DNA of 50,879 nt from Bacteroidales bacterium (lineage in GTDB: Bacteria; Bacteroidota; Bacteroidia; Bacteroidales; VadinHA17), in contig JALVJE010000249.1 in assembly GCA_027028505.1 (NCBI GenBank), positions 1 through 50,879 of the forward strand. Direction: 5' to 3'. Numbering within the stretch: position 1 is the first letter of the stretch; each line of letters opens with the position of its first letter. A model generated the notes under the pieces. The model ran no database searches and was not told the DNA's origin. It worked only from the letters and a program-made list of their open reading frames with translations. This document shows, one piece after another, positions 1 through 6,659 of the stretch. The translations under genes were made by a program, and so were the position numbers.

Positions 1-120
1 GTCCCCTAAAGGGGAAGTCCGCCCACAAAATAATAGCAAGCGTGGGTAGGGGTTCCCCCTTCCTTGGGTACCGAAGTCCCGGTAAACCGGGACGGAGGTA
101 CCAGGAGGTCAGGGGGGCGG
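1..120. repeat. G/C-tract hairpin element at window edge
   Basis: This non-coding stretch is made of inverted repeats. CCCC-TAAA-GGGG lies at 3-14. CCCAC and GTGGG pair around positions 23-47. A perfect hairpin GTCCCGG-TAAA-CCGGGAC lies at 76-93, itself framed by GGTACC boxes at 67-72 and 97-102. The left arm CCCCC near 54 and the G6 run near 111-116 extend this into one long imperfect hairpin. The order GGGTAGG, TT, C-run, hairpin, G-run followed by GG matches the plan of the two 77-bp repeats at 1369 and 1868, so this may be a diverged relative. The element is cut by the window start, so its full extent is unknown. Confidence 0.55.
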
Positions 121-213
121 GGCAGGTTGGGTAATACGTTGTTTTAAAGTTGACATGACAATCGTGCCGGGTGATGGAAATTATTTTGTATTTATCAAAA
201 ATATCAGATCAAA

Positions 214-1338
214 ATGGAAGAGATCAGGGAAAGCGTTTCTCCGCGTAAAAGGCTGTTGTCGGTGGATGCCCTGCGGGGTTTTGACATGTTCTTCATCTCG
301 GGGGGAGGAGCATTTATTGTCCAGTTGCATGGCAAGACGGGTATGGGCTGGGTGGATACGCTGGCCGGGCAGATGGAGCATACGCCCTGGAACGGATTCA
401 CTTTTTACGATTTTATTTTCCCTCTGTTCCTGTTCATTTCGGGTGTTTCGCTCAGTCTTTCCCTGACGCGTCATCTGGAGAAAGGTACGGATAAGACAGC
501 GCTGTACAAAAAGGCTTTCTGGCGGATGATCATCCTGTATGTCCTCGGGCTGATCTACAAGAATTCCCCGATCCATTTCCTGGAGCCCTCCACCATTCGT
601 TTCAGCAGTGTGCTGGGGCGGATCGGCATCGCCACCTTCCTCACCACGCTCTTGTACCTGAACTTCAATATTCGTCAGCGGTTGTACTGGGTGGCCGGGA
701 TCCTGCTGGCCTATTATGCAGCGCTGTTCCTCATCCCCGTGCCGGCCAACGGCGTGGCCAATCTTACGCTGGGCGGTAACCTTACCGGCTGGATCGACCG
801 TCATATCATGCCCGGCCGGCTGATCCAGGGGGTTTATGATGAGAATGCCCTGACAGCCGATCTGCCTGCTGCCTGCCTGACCATCCTGGGAGCATGGGCG
901 GGAGATATCATCAACCGGAAAACCCTGCGGGATACCCAAAAAGTATTGTATCTTTTTATAATAGGTGTTTCTCTGATAACACTCGGAGTGTTGTGGGGAC
1001 TCCATTTTCCCGTCAACAAGCATTTGTGGAGCAGCTCTTTTATCCTGCTCACCGGCGGTATCGCCTTCCTGGCCCTGGATCTTTTCTTCCTGCTGATAGA
1101 GGTGTGGAAGTACCGGAAATGGGCTTTCTTCTTCCAGGTGATCGGATTGAACTCCCTGACGATCTACTATACCTATCATTTTATCAAGTTCAATTATACT
1201 TCGCAAAAGCTGTTCGACGGGATCTATACGCTTTTTGATCCGAAGTGGCACGAGGTGTTGGTATCCATCGGGACCGTTGTGCTGGTATGGTCTTTTTTGT
1301 ATTTTCTGTACCGGAAAAAGATCTTTATTAAGGTGTAG
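214..1338 (+). CDS. DUF5009/HGSNAT-like membrane acyltransferase
   Basis: A 374-residue polytopic membrane protein. The N-terminus carries the family signature RLLSVDALRGFDMFF (residues ~13-27), followed by about nine or ten hydrophobic segments, the arrangement of the DUF5009 / heparan-alpha-glucosaminide N-acetyltransferase-like family (YeiB/NagX relatives). Members are thought to move acetyl groups across the inner membrane onto sugars; the substrate cannot be read from the sequence. The length fits the family, and the ATG at 214 directly precedes the charged cytoplasmic N-terminus. It stands alone, with a hairpin element upstream and the DUF559 cassette downstream. A long antisense reading frame over the gene is a shadow. 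Confidence 0.85.
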   Translation: MEEIRESVSPRKRLLSVDALRGFDMFFISGGGAFIVQLHGKTGMGWVDTLAGQMEHTPWNGFTFYDFIFPLFLFISGVSLSLSLTRHLEKGTDKTALYKKAFWRMIILYVLGLIYKNSPIHFLEPSTIRFSSVLGRIGIATFLTTLLYLNFNIRQRLYWVAGILLAYYAALFLIPVPANGVANLTLGGNLTGWIDRHIMPGRLIQGVYDENALTADLPAACLTILGAWAGDIINRKTLRDTQKVLYLFIIGVSLITLGVLWGLHFPVNKHLWSSSFILLTGGIAFLALDLFFLLIEVWKYRKWAFFFQVIGLNSLTIYYTYHFIKFNYTSQKLFDGIYTLFDPKWHEVLVSIGTVVLVWSFLYFLYRKKIFIKV

Positions 1339-1368
1339 AAAGAAGATAGCGGTTATTTTGGGGTTGTT

Positions 1369-1445
1369 ACCCCTCTGCTCCGCACAAGTATAGGCATCAG
1401 GGGTAGGTTTCCCCCCTATGAATAGGGGGGACACAGGGGGGTGGT
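1369..1445. repeat. 77-bp direct repeat, left copy, flanking DUF559 gene
   Basis: It matches the copy at 1868-1944 at 73 of 77 positions with no gap. It begins ACCCCTCTGCTCCGC, contains the perfect palindrome CCCCCCTATGAATAGGGGGG at 1411-1430 (9-bp arms, 2-nt centre), and ends ACACAGGGGGGTGGT. It starts 30 bp after the stop of the membrane acyltransferase gene and ends 35 bp before the DUF559 start. No transposase lies nearby. Confidence 0.93.
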
Positions 1446-1480
1446 ATTTGAACCGAAACAGAGAGTAAAAAAATGGGGAA

Positions 1481-1846
1481 ATGACAATTTCTGAGATCAA
1501 AGCATTTGCTGCAGAATTAAGAAAAAATCCAACGCCAGCAGAAAAAATACTTTGGGAGTATTTAAGAAAAAAACAACTGGATGGGAGGAAGTTTTTAAGA
1601 CAACATCCTATTATTCTTTATGCTATTAAAGATTACATCGCTTTCTACATACCTGATTTTTATTGTGCCCAAGAAAGATTAGTTGTGGAACTGGATGGCA
1701 AAATACATCTGAAAATGAAAGAAAGAGATAATGAGCGGGACAGGATTTTGCAGGATTATGGATTTAAAGTTTTACGGATTAAAAATGAAGAATTAAAAGA
1801 TATTGACAAAGTTTTGGGAAAAATAAGAAGTTGTTTCAGGAAATGA
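1481..1846 (+). CDS. DUF559 endonuclease-domain protein (PD-(D/E)XK/Vsr-like fold)
   Basis: A 121-residue protein with the DUF559 pattern. The N-terminus has RKNPTPAEKILWEYLR (residues ~14-29), then FLRQHPI (38-44). The predicted catalytic region PDFYCAQERLVVELDGKIH (58-76) gives D59 and E70-x-D72, the residues expected of a PD-(D/E)XK nuclease core. GFKVLRIKNEE follows (94-104). Length and order match stand-alone members, so it looks intact and possibly active. The coding region is visibly richer in A and T (poly-Lys, AAA codons) than its GC-rich neighbours, which suggests foreign origin. It sits exactly between two 77-bp direct repeats and has no operon partner. Its biological role is unknown; a homing-like or repair role is inference. 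Confidence 0.9.
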   Translation: MTISEIKAFAAELRKNPTPAEKILWEYLRKKQLDGRKFLRQHPIILYAIKDYIAFYIPDFYCAQERLVVELDGKIHLKMKERDNERDRILQDYGFKVLRIKNEELKDIDKVLGKIRSCFRK

Positions 1847-1867
1847 AATGATCAAATAGGGTTTAAT

Positions 1868-1944
1868 ACCCCTCTGCTCCGCGCCAGTATAAGCATTAGG
1901 GGTAGGTTTCCCCCCTATGAATAGGGGGGACACAGGGGGGTGGT
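1868..1944. repeat. 77-bp direct repeat, right copy, flanking DUF559 gene
   Basis: Right-hand copy of the repeat at 1369-1445 in the same orientation, differing at four positions, all in the first half (CGCACAAG/CGCGCCAG, GGCATCAG/AGCATTAG). The palindromic half (palindrome at 1910-1929) and the ACACAGGGGGGTGGT end are identical. It starts 22 bp after the DUF559 stop. The two copies therefore bracket a 422-bp unit holding only that gene. Confidence 0.93.
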
Positions 1945-2005
1945 GAGTTCATCTGTCAAAAGAAGGAAGTGGTAAATAATCTCCCTATGGAAAATAAAGG
2001 CCGAA

Positions 2006-2038
2006 TCTGTTTTTATTCATCCATATAGCTTATATTTG
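2006..2038 (+). promoter_or_regulatory. putative promoter of the sulfatase gene
   Basis: TCTG (2006-2009), 21-nt spacer, then TATATTTG (2031-2038), a perfect TAnnTTTG -7 box of the Bacteroidota primary sigma factor. It would give a leader of about 135 nt that includes the CTACGTAG repeats. Confidence 0.5.
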
Positions 2039-2079
2039 TTATGAATATCGATGTGATGGGCATAAGAATGATTTTAATG

Positions 2080-2115
2080 AACTACGTAGCTGGCTACGTA
2101 GTTAGCTACGTAGTT
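2080..2115. repeat. three CTACGTAG palindrome units in the sulfatase leader
   Basis: Three ~12-nt units follow one another, each with the palindrome CTACGTAG. The first two form a perfect inverted repeat (arms AACTACGTAGC at 2080-2090 and GCTACGTAGTT at 2093-2103). The third, AGCTACGTAGTT (2104-2115), repeats the second, so two mutually exclusive hairpins are possible. It lies about 65 nt before the sulfatase start. The rest of the gap 1945-2181 shows nothing else apart from the putative promoter. Confidence 0.8.
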
Positions 2116-2181
2116 GAGTATTTATATGATAAAGATAGTCAGCTAGTAATGGGGAATGTAATAATTTAGTTTATAAAAAGT

Positions 2182-3717
2182 ATGAAAAAAGTAGTGATCT
2201 TTCCGGTTTTGGTGACTGTGCTCTTTCTCACTGCCTGCGGGGGAGGGAAGAAGGAACAGGCGTTGCCCAACATTGTATACATCCTTACCGATGACATGGG
2301 GTATGGGGATGTGTCGGCGCTGAACGAACATGCGGCGTGGAAGACGCCGAACATGGACCGGCTGGCCTCGGAAGGGATGGTCTTTACCGATGCCCATTCC
2401 GAGTCGGCGGTATGTACACCGACGCGGTACGGCATCCTCACCGGGCGGTATTCGTGGCGCACCCGTCTGAAGAGAGGGGTTTTAAAGGGCATATCGGAAC
2501 CTCTCATTGAAAAAGGAAGAATGACAGTGGCATCCCTTCTGAAGGGCCATGGTTATGAGACTGTTTGCATCGGCAAATGGCATCTGGGACTGGGATGGCA
2601 GTTGGTGCCGGGGACAAAAGACAGTATCGATTTTACCCGGCCTCTGACCGATACGCCCATTGACCATGGTTTTGACCATTCTTACATTATCCCTGCTTCG
2701 CTGGACATGCCTCCGTATGTATATATTGAAGATGACCATGTGACGGCCATCCCGGTAAAATACACGGTGAGCAAGGTGAAATACGGCTGGTGGCGCCAGG
2801 GACTGACTGCTCCCGATTTTGTCCATGAGCAGGTGCTGCCTCATCTGACCCGTCAGTCCATCGGCTTTATTGAAAAGCATGTAAAGGATCATCCGGACAA
2901 GCCCTTCTTCCTCTATTTTGCCATGCCTGCGCCTCATACTCCTATTTTACCCACCCCTGAATTTCAGGGGAAAAGCCACACCAATCCTTACGGGGACTAT
3001 GTGCTGGAGGTGGATGCCATGATCGGTAAGGTGATGCAGGCTGTGCAGGAGGCCGGCGTCGGGGATAATACGATCTTCATTGTCACCAGCGACAATGGCT
3101 GTTCTCCCCAGGCCGATTATGCGGAGCTGGCGAAGTTCGGGCACAACCCCAGCTATATTTTCCGGGGCACGAAGTCGGACATCTGGGAGGGGGGGCACCG
3201 CATCCCCTTCATTGTCCGGTGGCCGGGAACAGTAGCACCGGGGAGCCGTTGTTCGCAGACGGTGTGTCTGAACGACCTGATGGCTACGGTGGCTGCCATC
3301 ACCGGCGCGCAGCTGCCTGAGAATGCCGGCGAGGACAGCTACAATATCCTGCCCTTGCTCAAAGGCGGCAAAGAGGCGGTACGTCCTTCCCTGATCAACC
3401 ACTCCATCAACGGCAGCTTTGCCCTGCGCAAGGGACCCTGGAAACTGGAGATGTGTCCCGGCTCGGGAGGATGGAGCCATCCGAAGGACAAAGAGGCCAG
3501 GGCGATGGGACTGCCGGACTATCAGTTGTATAACCTGGACCAGGACATCCCGGAGACCCTCAACGTGGTGGATAAGCATCCTGAGATGGTGAAGCAGATG
3601 GAGGAGGAGCTGAAGAAGCAGATCCTCGACGGACGCAGCACCCCCGGGAAGCCGCAGCCGGAGGTGATGCCGGAGAAGTGGCCGGGGAGATGGTGGAAAG
3701 TGGGAAAGATGAAGTGA
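2182..3717 (+). CDS. lipoprotein sulfatase (Cys-type arylsulfatase family)
   Basis: A 511-residue secreted sulfatase. The N-terminus is a lipoprotein signal peptide (MKKVVIFPVLV..., lipobox LTAC with C19). The domain starts with the metal-site motif NIVYILTDDMGYGD (~30-43; tandem Asp at 37-38). The activation motif C78-T-P-T-R is the C-x-P-x-R signature whose Cys is converted to formylglycine by an FGE/anSME enzyme. GKWHLG, SDNG and GGHRIPF are further family motifs. It removes sulfate esters from a sulfated sugar or aryl substrate, probably at the cell surface or periplasm; the substrate is not deducible. No maturase or SusCD pair is adjacent, so it is an orphan rather than part of a visible utilisation locus. 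Confidence 0.93.
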   Translation: MKKVVIFPVLVTVLFLTACGGGKKEQALPNIVYILTDDMGYGDVSALNEHAAWKTPNMDRLASEGMVFTDAHSESAVCTPTRYGILTGRYSWRTRLKRGVLKGISEPLIEKGRMTVASLLKGHGYETVCIGKWHLGLGWQLVPGTKDSIDFTRPLTDTPIDHGFDHSYIIPASLDMPPYVYIEDDHVTAIPVKYTVSKVKYGWWRQGLTAPDFVHEQVLPHLTRQSIGFIEKHVKDHPDKPFFLYFAMPAPHTPILPTPEFQGKSHTNPYGDYVLEVDAMIGKVMQAVQEAGVGDNTIFIVTSDNGCSPQADYAELAKFGHNPSYIFRGTKSDIWEGGHRIPFIVRWPGTVAPGSRCSQTVCLNDLMATVAAITGAQLPENAGEDSYNILPLLKGGKEAVRPSLINHSINGSFALRKGPWKLEMCPGSGGWSHPKDKEARAMGLPDYQLYNLDQDIPETLNVVDKHPEMVKQMEEELKKQILDGRSTPGKPQPEVMPEKWPGRWWKVGKMK

Positions 3718-3719
3718 TA

Positions 3720-3806
3720 AAGGACAGAAGCGATGAAGCGATGATGTGATGATGCGATAAAGAGAAATATTTTTGAGTTCTGAATTCTGATTGCTGATTT
3801 CTGAAT
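3720..3806. repeat. degenerate short-word tract
   Basis: Runs of near-identical words: GAAGCGATGAAGCGATGATG, GTGATGATGCGATAA, then TCTGAATTCTGATTGCTGAT and TTTCTGAATAG. The word length is about 7-11 nt. This opens the 355-bp gap between the sulfatase and lpxB, which holds no gene. Confidence 0.6.
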
Positions 3807-3853
3807 AGAAGTATTCACGCAGAGGCCGCGGAGATTTGCGCAATGAACGCAAT

Positions 3854-3886
3854 CCTTCGATACGCCTTCGGCTACTCAGGAACCAG
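3854..3886. repeat. dispersed CTTCGGTACGCC module, copy 1
   Basis: Reads CCTTCGATACGCC, then TTCGGCTACTCAGGAACCAG. Three more copies of this ~33-bp module are at 21393, 21525 and 22322, all in the same orientation and all in gene-free gaps. Confidence 0.85.
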
Positions 3887-3936
3887 TGTTAAGGAGCGAT
3901 GAGAAATGAGCTGTGAGTTGATGATCATAGAATGAC

Positions 3937-4031
3937 GCGCCGCAGGCGCAAATTTCGCGAGCGCAGCGAGCTAATTTCTACTTAATTTCGTCCCGACGCA
4001 GTCGGGGCTAATTTCGGCAGCGAGGCAGCCT
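3937..4031. repeat. array of four GC-rich modules separated by AATTTC spacers
   Basis: GCGCC-GCA-GGCGC (3937-3949), GCGAGC-GCA-GCGAGC (3957-3971), CCCGAC-GCA-GTCGGG (3992-4006) and GGCAGC-GAG-GCAGCC (4016-4030) are separated by AAATTTC/TAATTTC words. The first and third are perfect hairpins with loop GCA; the second and fourth are direct, not inverted, pairs. A fifth GCA-loop hairpin of the same design is at 21592-21610. Confidence 0.75.
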
Positions 4032-4072
4032 AATAACTCCAGGCTCCACAATTCATAAAAGGGCGAGCGTTG

Positions 4073-5194
4073 CTATGATCTTAGTGCTGCGATCATCTTT
4101 TCTGCGACGCGGGCTGAGACGCCGGGGTCTCCCATGATCTCCTGCAGGTGGCGGTAGTCGTCGAGCATCTGCCGGCGGGCGGGGGTATCCTCCAGGATCC
4201 TGTCGAGTTCCTCCCGGATGCGGGGCAGATTCACATCATTCTGTATCAGTTCCTTCACGGCCTCTTTGCCGAGGATGAGGTTGACCAGGGAGATGTAGTC
4301 GACATGCACGAAATATTTCCCAATGTGGTAGGTAAGTTTGTTCATGCGGTACATGACCACCTGGGGCACTCCCATGAGGGCGGTCTCCAGGGTGGCGGTA
4401 CCTGAAGTAACCAGGGCCGCGTGGGCTGCATGCAGGAGGTTGTAAGTGTCGTTGAAGACCACCTTCACATCCGTATTTGCCAGATAAGGAGCATAATCCT
4501 CCTCGTTGAAAGTAGGGGCGCCGGCGATGATGAACTGGTATCCGGGGTATTTCTCCGTAAGTTGAAGCATCAAAGGCAGGTGGTATTGCAGCTCCTGTTT
4601 CCGGCTGCCGGGGAGGAGGGCGATGACAGGGCGGTCGGGGAGGTCCAGCTTTTTCAGGAAGCGTTCGCGGGGTACCACCTCCTTTTTTCGGCGGGCTACT
4701 TCGTCGACGATGGGATTGCCGAGAAACTCAGCTTCGATGCCGTGTTTCCGGTAGAACTCTTTCTCAAAGGGGAGGATGATGAACATCCTGTCGACAAAAG
4801 CCTTTATTTTCTTAACGCGTTTCTGTTTCCAGGCCCACAGTTTCGGGGAGATGTAATAAAAAACCCTGAATCCCTGCTGATGGGCGAACTCTGCCATTCG
4901 CAGGTTGAAGCCCGGGTAGTCGATGAGGATCACCACATCGGGCCGGAAAGAGCGGATGGCTTCGCGGCATTTTTTCATATTACGGGAGATGGCCCGCAGG
5001 TGGGTCAGCACTTCCACGTACCCCATGTAAGCCATCTCGCGGTAATGGATCACCAGTCCCGGCGCTACCGCCTGCATCCTGTCCCCCCCGAAATAGCGGA
5101 AAGAGGCCTGCGGGTCTTGTTCCTGCAGGGCTTTCATCAGGTTGCCGCCGTGGACGTCTCCCGATGCTTCGCCGGCGATGAGGAAGTACTTCAT
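4073..5194 (-). CDS. lpxB: lipid-A-disaccharide synthase
   Basis: A 373-residue GT19 enzyme that joins UDP-2,3-diacylglucosamine and lipid X to form the lipid A disaccharide at the cytoplasmic face of the inner membrane. Visible motifs: the N-terminal glycine-rich start MKYFLIAGEASGDVHG (1-16), DYPGFNLRMA, YYISPKLWAWK, LPGSRKQEL and the donor-site stretch TSGTATLETALMGVPQVVMY. The length is typical. The ATG at 5194 lies one base after the stop of the small membrane protein, so both are translated from one transcript with surE. A 261-codon open frame on the other strand is a shadow. Confidence 0.96.
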   Translation of the reverse strand: MKYFLIAGEASGDVHGGNLMKALQEQDPQASFRYFGGDRMQAVAPGLVIHYREMAYMGYVEVLTHLRAISRNMKKCREAIRSFRPDVVILIDYPGFNLRMAEFAHQQGFRVFYYISPKLWAWKQKRVKKIKAFVDRMFIILPFEKEFYRKHGIEAEFLGNPIVDEVARRKKEVVPRERFLKKLDLPDRPVIALLPGSRKQELQYHLPLMLQLTEKYPGYQFIIAGAPTFNEEDYAPYLANTDVKVVFNDTYNLLHAAHAALVTSGTATLETALMGVPQVVMYRMNKLTYHIGKYFVHVDYISLVNLILGKEAVKELIQNDVNLPRIREELDRILEDTPARRQMLDDYRHLQEIMGDPGVSARVAEKMIAALRS

Positions 5195-5195
5195 C

Positions 5196-5510
5196 TTACA
5201 GGATGAACTTCAGGGCCACGATCACCAGGGCGGTGACGAAGGTGGCATACAGCACTCCCTTAGCGGCAAAGTCCCGCTTGCTCCAGATAAAGATGAAGAA
5301 CAGGAGCAGGTTGGGCAGCACGGCCAGGCTGAGGAACTTGGTCAGCACATTGGCCTTGATAGCTGTGGTGATGAATTCTCCGAAGGTACGGTGAGAGGCC
5401 CAGATGTACCAGATCAGAAAGAAGGTGAGGGGCGGCAGGATCAGTCCTGTGACCCAGCCGGTGAGGGGCTCATCCGCTTTTTTTCTTGGTTTTTGTTCTT
5501 CCATGTTCAT
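5196..5510 (-). CDS. small membrane protein of the surE-lpxB operon
   Basis: A 104-residue protein with no family recognised with certainty. It has a charged N-terminal tail (MEEQKPRKKADEP) and about three hydrophobic segments (residues ~18-38, ~60-75 and ~84-103). It begins 6 bp after surE and ends one base before lpxB, so it is almost certainly cotranscribed and perhaps translationally coupled to both. The location suggests a role in envelope lipid or lipid A handling, but that is inference from context alone. The start could also be M3, which changes nothing of substance. Confidence 0.8.
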   Translation of the reverse strand: MNMEEQKPRKKADEPLTGWVTGLILPPLTFFLIWYIWASHRTFGEFITTAIKANVLTKFLSLAVLPNLLLFFIFIWSKRDFAAKGVLYATFVTALVIVALKFIL

Positions 5511-5516
5511 TATGTT

Positions 5517-6308
5517 TTACAGTTCGGACAGGTCCATGTTCAGGTCACGGAGATGTTCCATATCGTCATACCGGGTATGGTCGGCATCGACGGGCACCAC
5601 GGCGACGAAGCCTTGTTCGAGGGCCCACTCGTCGGTGCCGGCAACGCCCGGCTCCAGGTTGTGGTAGAAACCGCGCAGCAGGTAGCCTTTTTCTCCGTTT
5701 TCATCGAGGGTCTCCTCAAACTCTTCCGACCAGTAGCCTTTGGTCTGCCGGCACACCCGGATCCCTTTGATGGTCCCGTCATCGGGGACGGGTACGTTGA
5801 CGTTAAGGCACAGGCCGGGACGGTATCCATTGGCCAGCACCTGGCGGATGATGGTGTCACTGATGCGGGCCGCGGCAGAAAAATCGGCCTCCGGGTCATA
5901 GTTGAGCAGCGACAGACCTATGGACCGTATGCCGTTGACGGCTCCTTCGAGGGCGGCGCCCATGGTGCCCGAATAGATGAGGTTGACAGAAGCATTGGAG
6001 CCGTGGTTGATACCCGATACCACCAGGTCGGGGCGCCGGGGCAGCAGTCTGTTGATGGCCAGCTTGACACAGTCGACCGGCGTGCCGGTGACGGTATAAC
6101 AGTGATAATCTCCCTCTGAGAGATCCCTCCGGTAGTTTACCCGCACCGGCCGGGAGACGGTGATAGCGTGGGACATGCCGGAGTGGGGCTCGGCGGGGAC
6201 CACGGCGTAGACCGTGCCCAGCGGCCGCACCACCTCCAGGAGGGCCTTCAGCCCGTTGGCGCCGGCACCGTCATCGTTGGTGACCAGTATGAGGGGTTTG
6301 TCAGGCAT
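5517..6308 (-). CDS. surE: 5'/3'-nucleotidase SurE
   Basis: A 263-residue metal-dependent nucleoside monophosphate phosphatase. The N-terminal motif PLILVTNDDG (residues 5-14) supplies the two metal-binding Asp (D12, D13), and VSGINHGSNAS is the second metal/phosphate motif. The ATG at 6308 is preferred to an upstream in-frame TTG at 6323, because a perfect TAnnTTTG promoter box overlaps that TTG and because the motif then lies at the usual distance from the N-terminus. It heads the operon with the small membrane protein and lpxB. The leader would be only a few bases long. Confidence 0.95.
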   Translation of the reverse strand: MPDKPLILVTNDDGAGANGLKALLEVVRPLGTVYAVVPAEPHSGMSHAITVSRPVRVNYRRDLSEGDYHCYTVTGTPVDCVKLAINRLLPRRPDLVVSGINHGSNASVNLIYSGTMGAALEGAVNGIRSIGLSLLNYDPEADFSAAARISDTIIRQVLANGYRPGLCLNVNVPVPDDGTIKGIRVCRQTKGYWSEEFEETLDENGEKGYLLRGFYHNLEPGVAGTDEWALEQGFVAVVPVDADHTRYDDMEHLRDLNMDLSEL

Positions 6309-6320
6309 AGTTTGCAGGGG

Positions 6321-6328
6321 CAAAGATA
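6321..6328 (-). promoter_or_regulatory. -7 box of the surE operon
   Basis: On the minus strand this reads TATCTTTG, a perfect TAnnTTTG, 13 nt before the surE ATG. No well-spaced TTTG -33 box was found (a TTTG lies at 14 nt spacing). Confidence 0.45.
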
Positions 6329-6348
6329 AGATTTTATAAGGTCAAAAA

Positions 6349-6481
6349 GTTGATAAGTGCCGCAAATCTAGATTTGCGAGCCCGTCCTAACGGATGTTCA
6401 TCCGGGCGGGCATCCTCGAATTTTCAACGGATCAAAGATCCGGAAAATTCGGGATTGATAAGTTGAAGAGTTGAAGAGTTG
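6349..6481 (+). repeat. two-stem covarying intergenic element, copy 1 (with insertion)
   Basis: Order: lead GTTGAT...TGCCG; stem 1 CGCAAATC-TA-GATTTGCG; linker GAG...CATCCTCG; stem 2 AATTTTC-aac-GGATC-AAA-GATCC-gg-AAAATT; then TCGGGATTGATAAGTTGAAG. The copy at 25488-25582 is the same element on the opposite strand, and the copy at 11862-11952 shares the plan but has different stem bases. This copy has a 31-bp hairpin module (6381-6411) inside the linker. It fills most of the 351-bp surE-pheT gap, where no gene is seen. Confidence 0.88.
6381..6411 (-). repeat. GCCCGCCCGG hairpin module nested in the two-stem element
   Basis: On the minus strand this reads GCCCGCCCGGATG-AA-CATC, then CGTTAGGACGGG. 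The same module stands alone at 22265-22295 with GGAC-GAAT-GTCC in the hairpin, so both members of the stem have changed together. It interrupts the CGAG/CATCCTCG linker found uninterrupted in the copy at 25488. Confidence 0.8.
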
Positions 6482-6570
6482 TAACTCGAACTAGAACCAC
6501 GAACCATGAACCATGAACTATGAACTATGAACTCTTTAACTCCAAACTCCAGGCACTCCACACTCCACAC
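6481..6570. repeat. degenerate short-word tract
   Basis: Words of the form GAACCATGAACCATGAACT, ATGAACTATGAACT and TCCAAACTCCAGGCACTCCA follow one another up to the pheT promoter. No coding function is apparent. Confidence 0.7.
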
Positions 6571-6603
6571 TTTATTAACGTATTTAGAAAATATGTACTT
6601 TTG
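6571..6603 (+). promoter_or_regulatory. promoter of pheT
   Basis: TTTA (6571-6574), 21-nt spacer, TACTTTTG (6596-6603), a perfect TAnnTTTG box. The -33 box directly abuts the short-word tract. The leader is about 50 nt; no T-box or peptide attenuator is visible in it. Confidence 0.6.
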
Positions 6604-6659
6604 TGCTTCGGAAAATATTTTGAGATACGGCGTGAGGCCGGTAATTTTAAGCTACAGAG

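Noticed and set aside
181-1500. 439-codon open frame on the minus strand over the membrane acyltransferase gene
   Set aside because: The plus-strand frame has clear family motifs and membrane helices; the antisense product is Gln/His/Arg-rich with no recognisable domain, so it is a shadow of GC-rich codon use.
1369-1944. Insertion sequence with terminal repeats
   Set aside because: The flanking repeats are direct rather than inverted, the gene encodes a nuclease-domain protein of 121 residues and not a transposase, and no short target duplication was seen.
5142-6119. 325-codon plus-strand frame across surE and lpxB
   Set aside because: Antisense to three tightly packed, recognisable genes, no promoter or family match.
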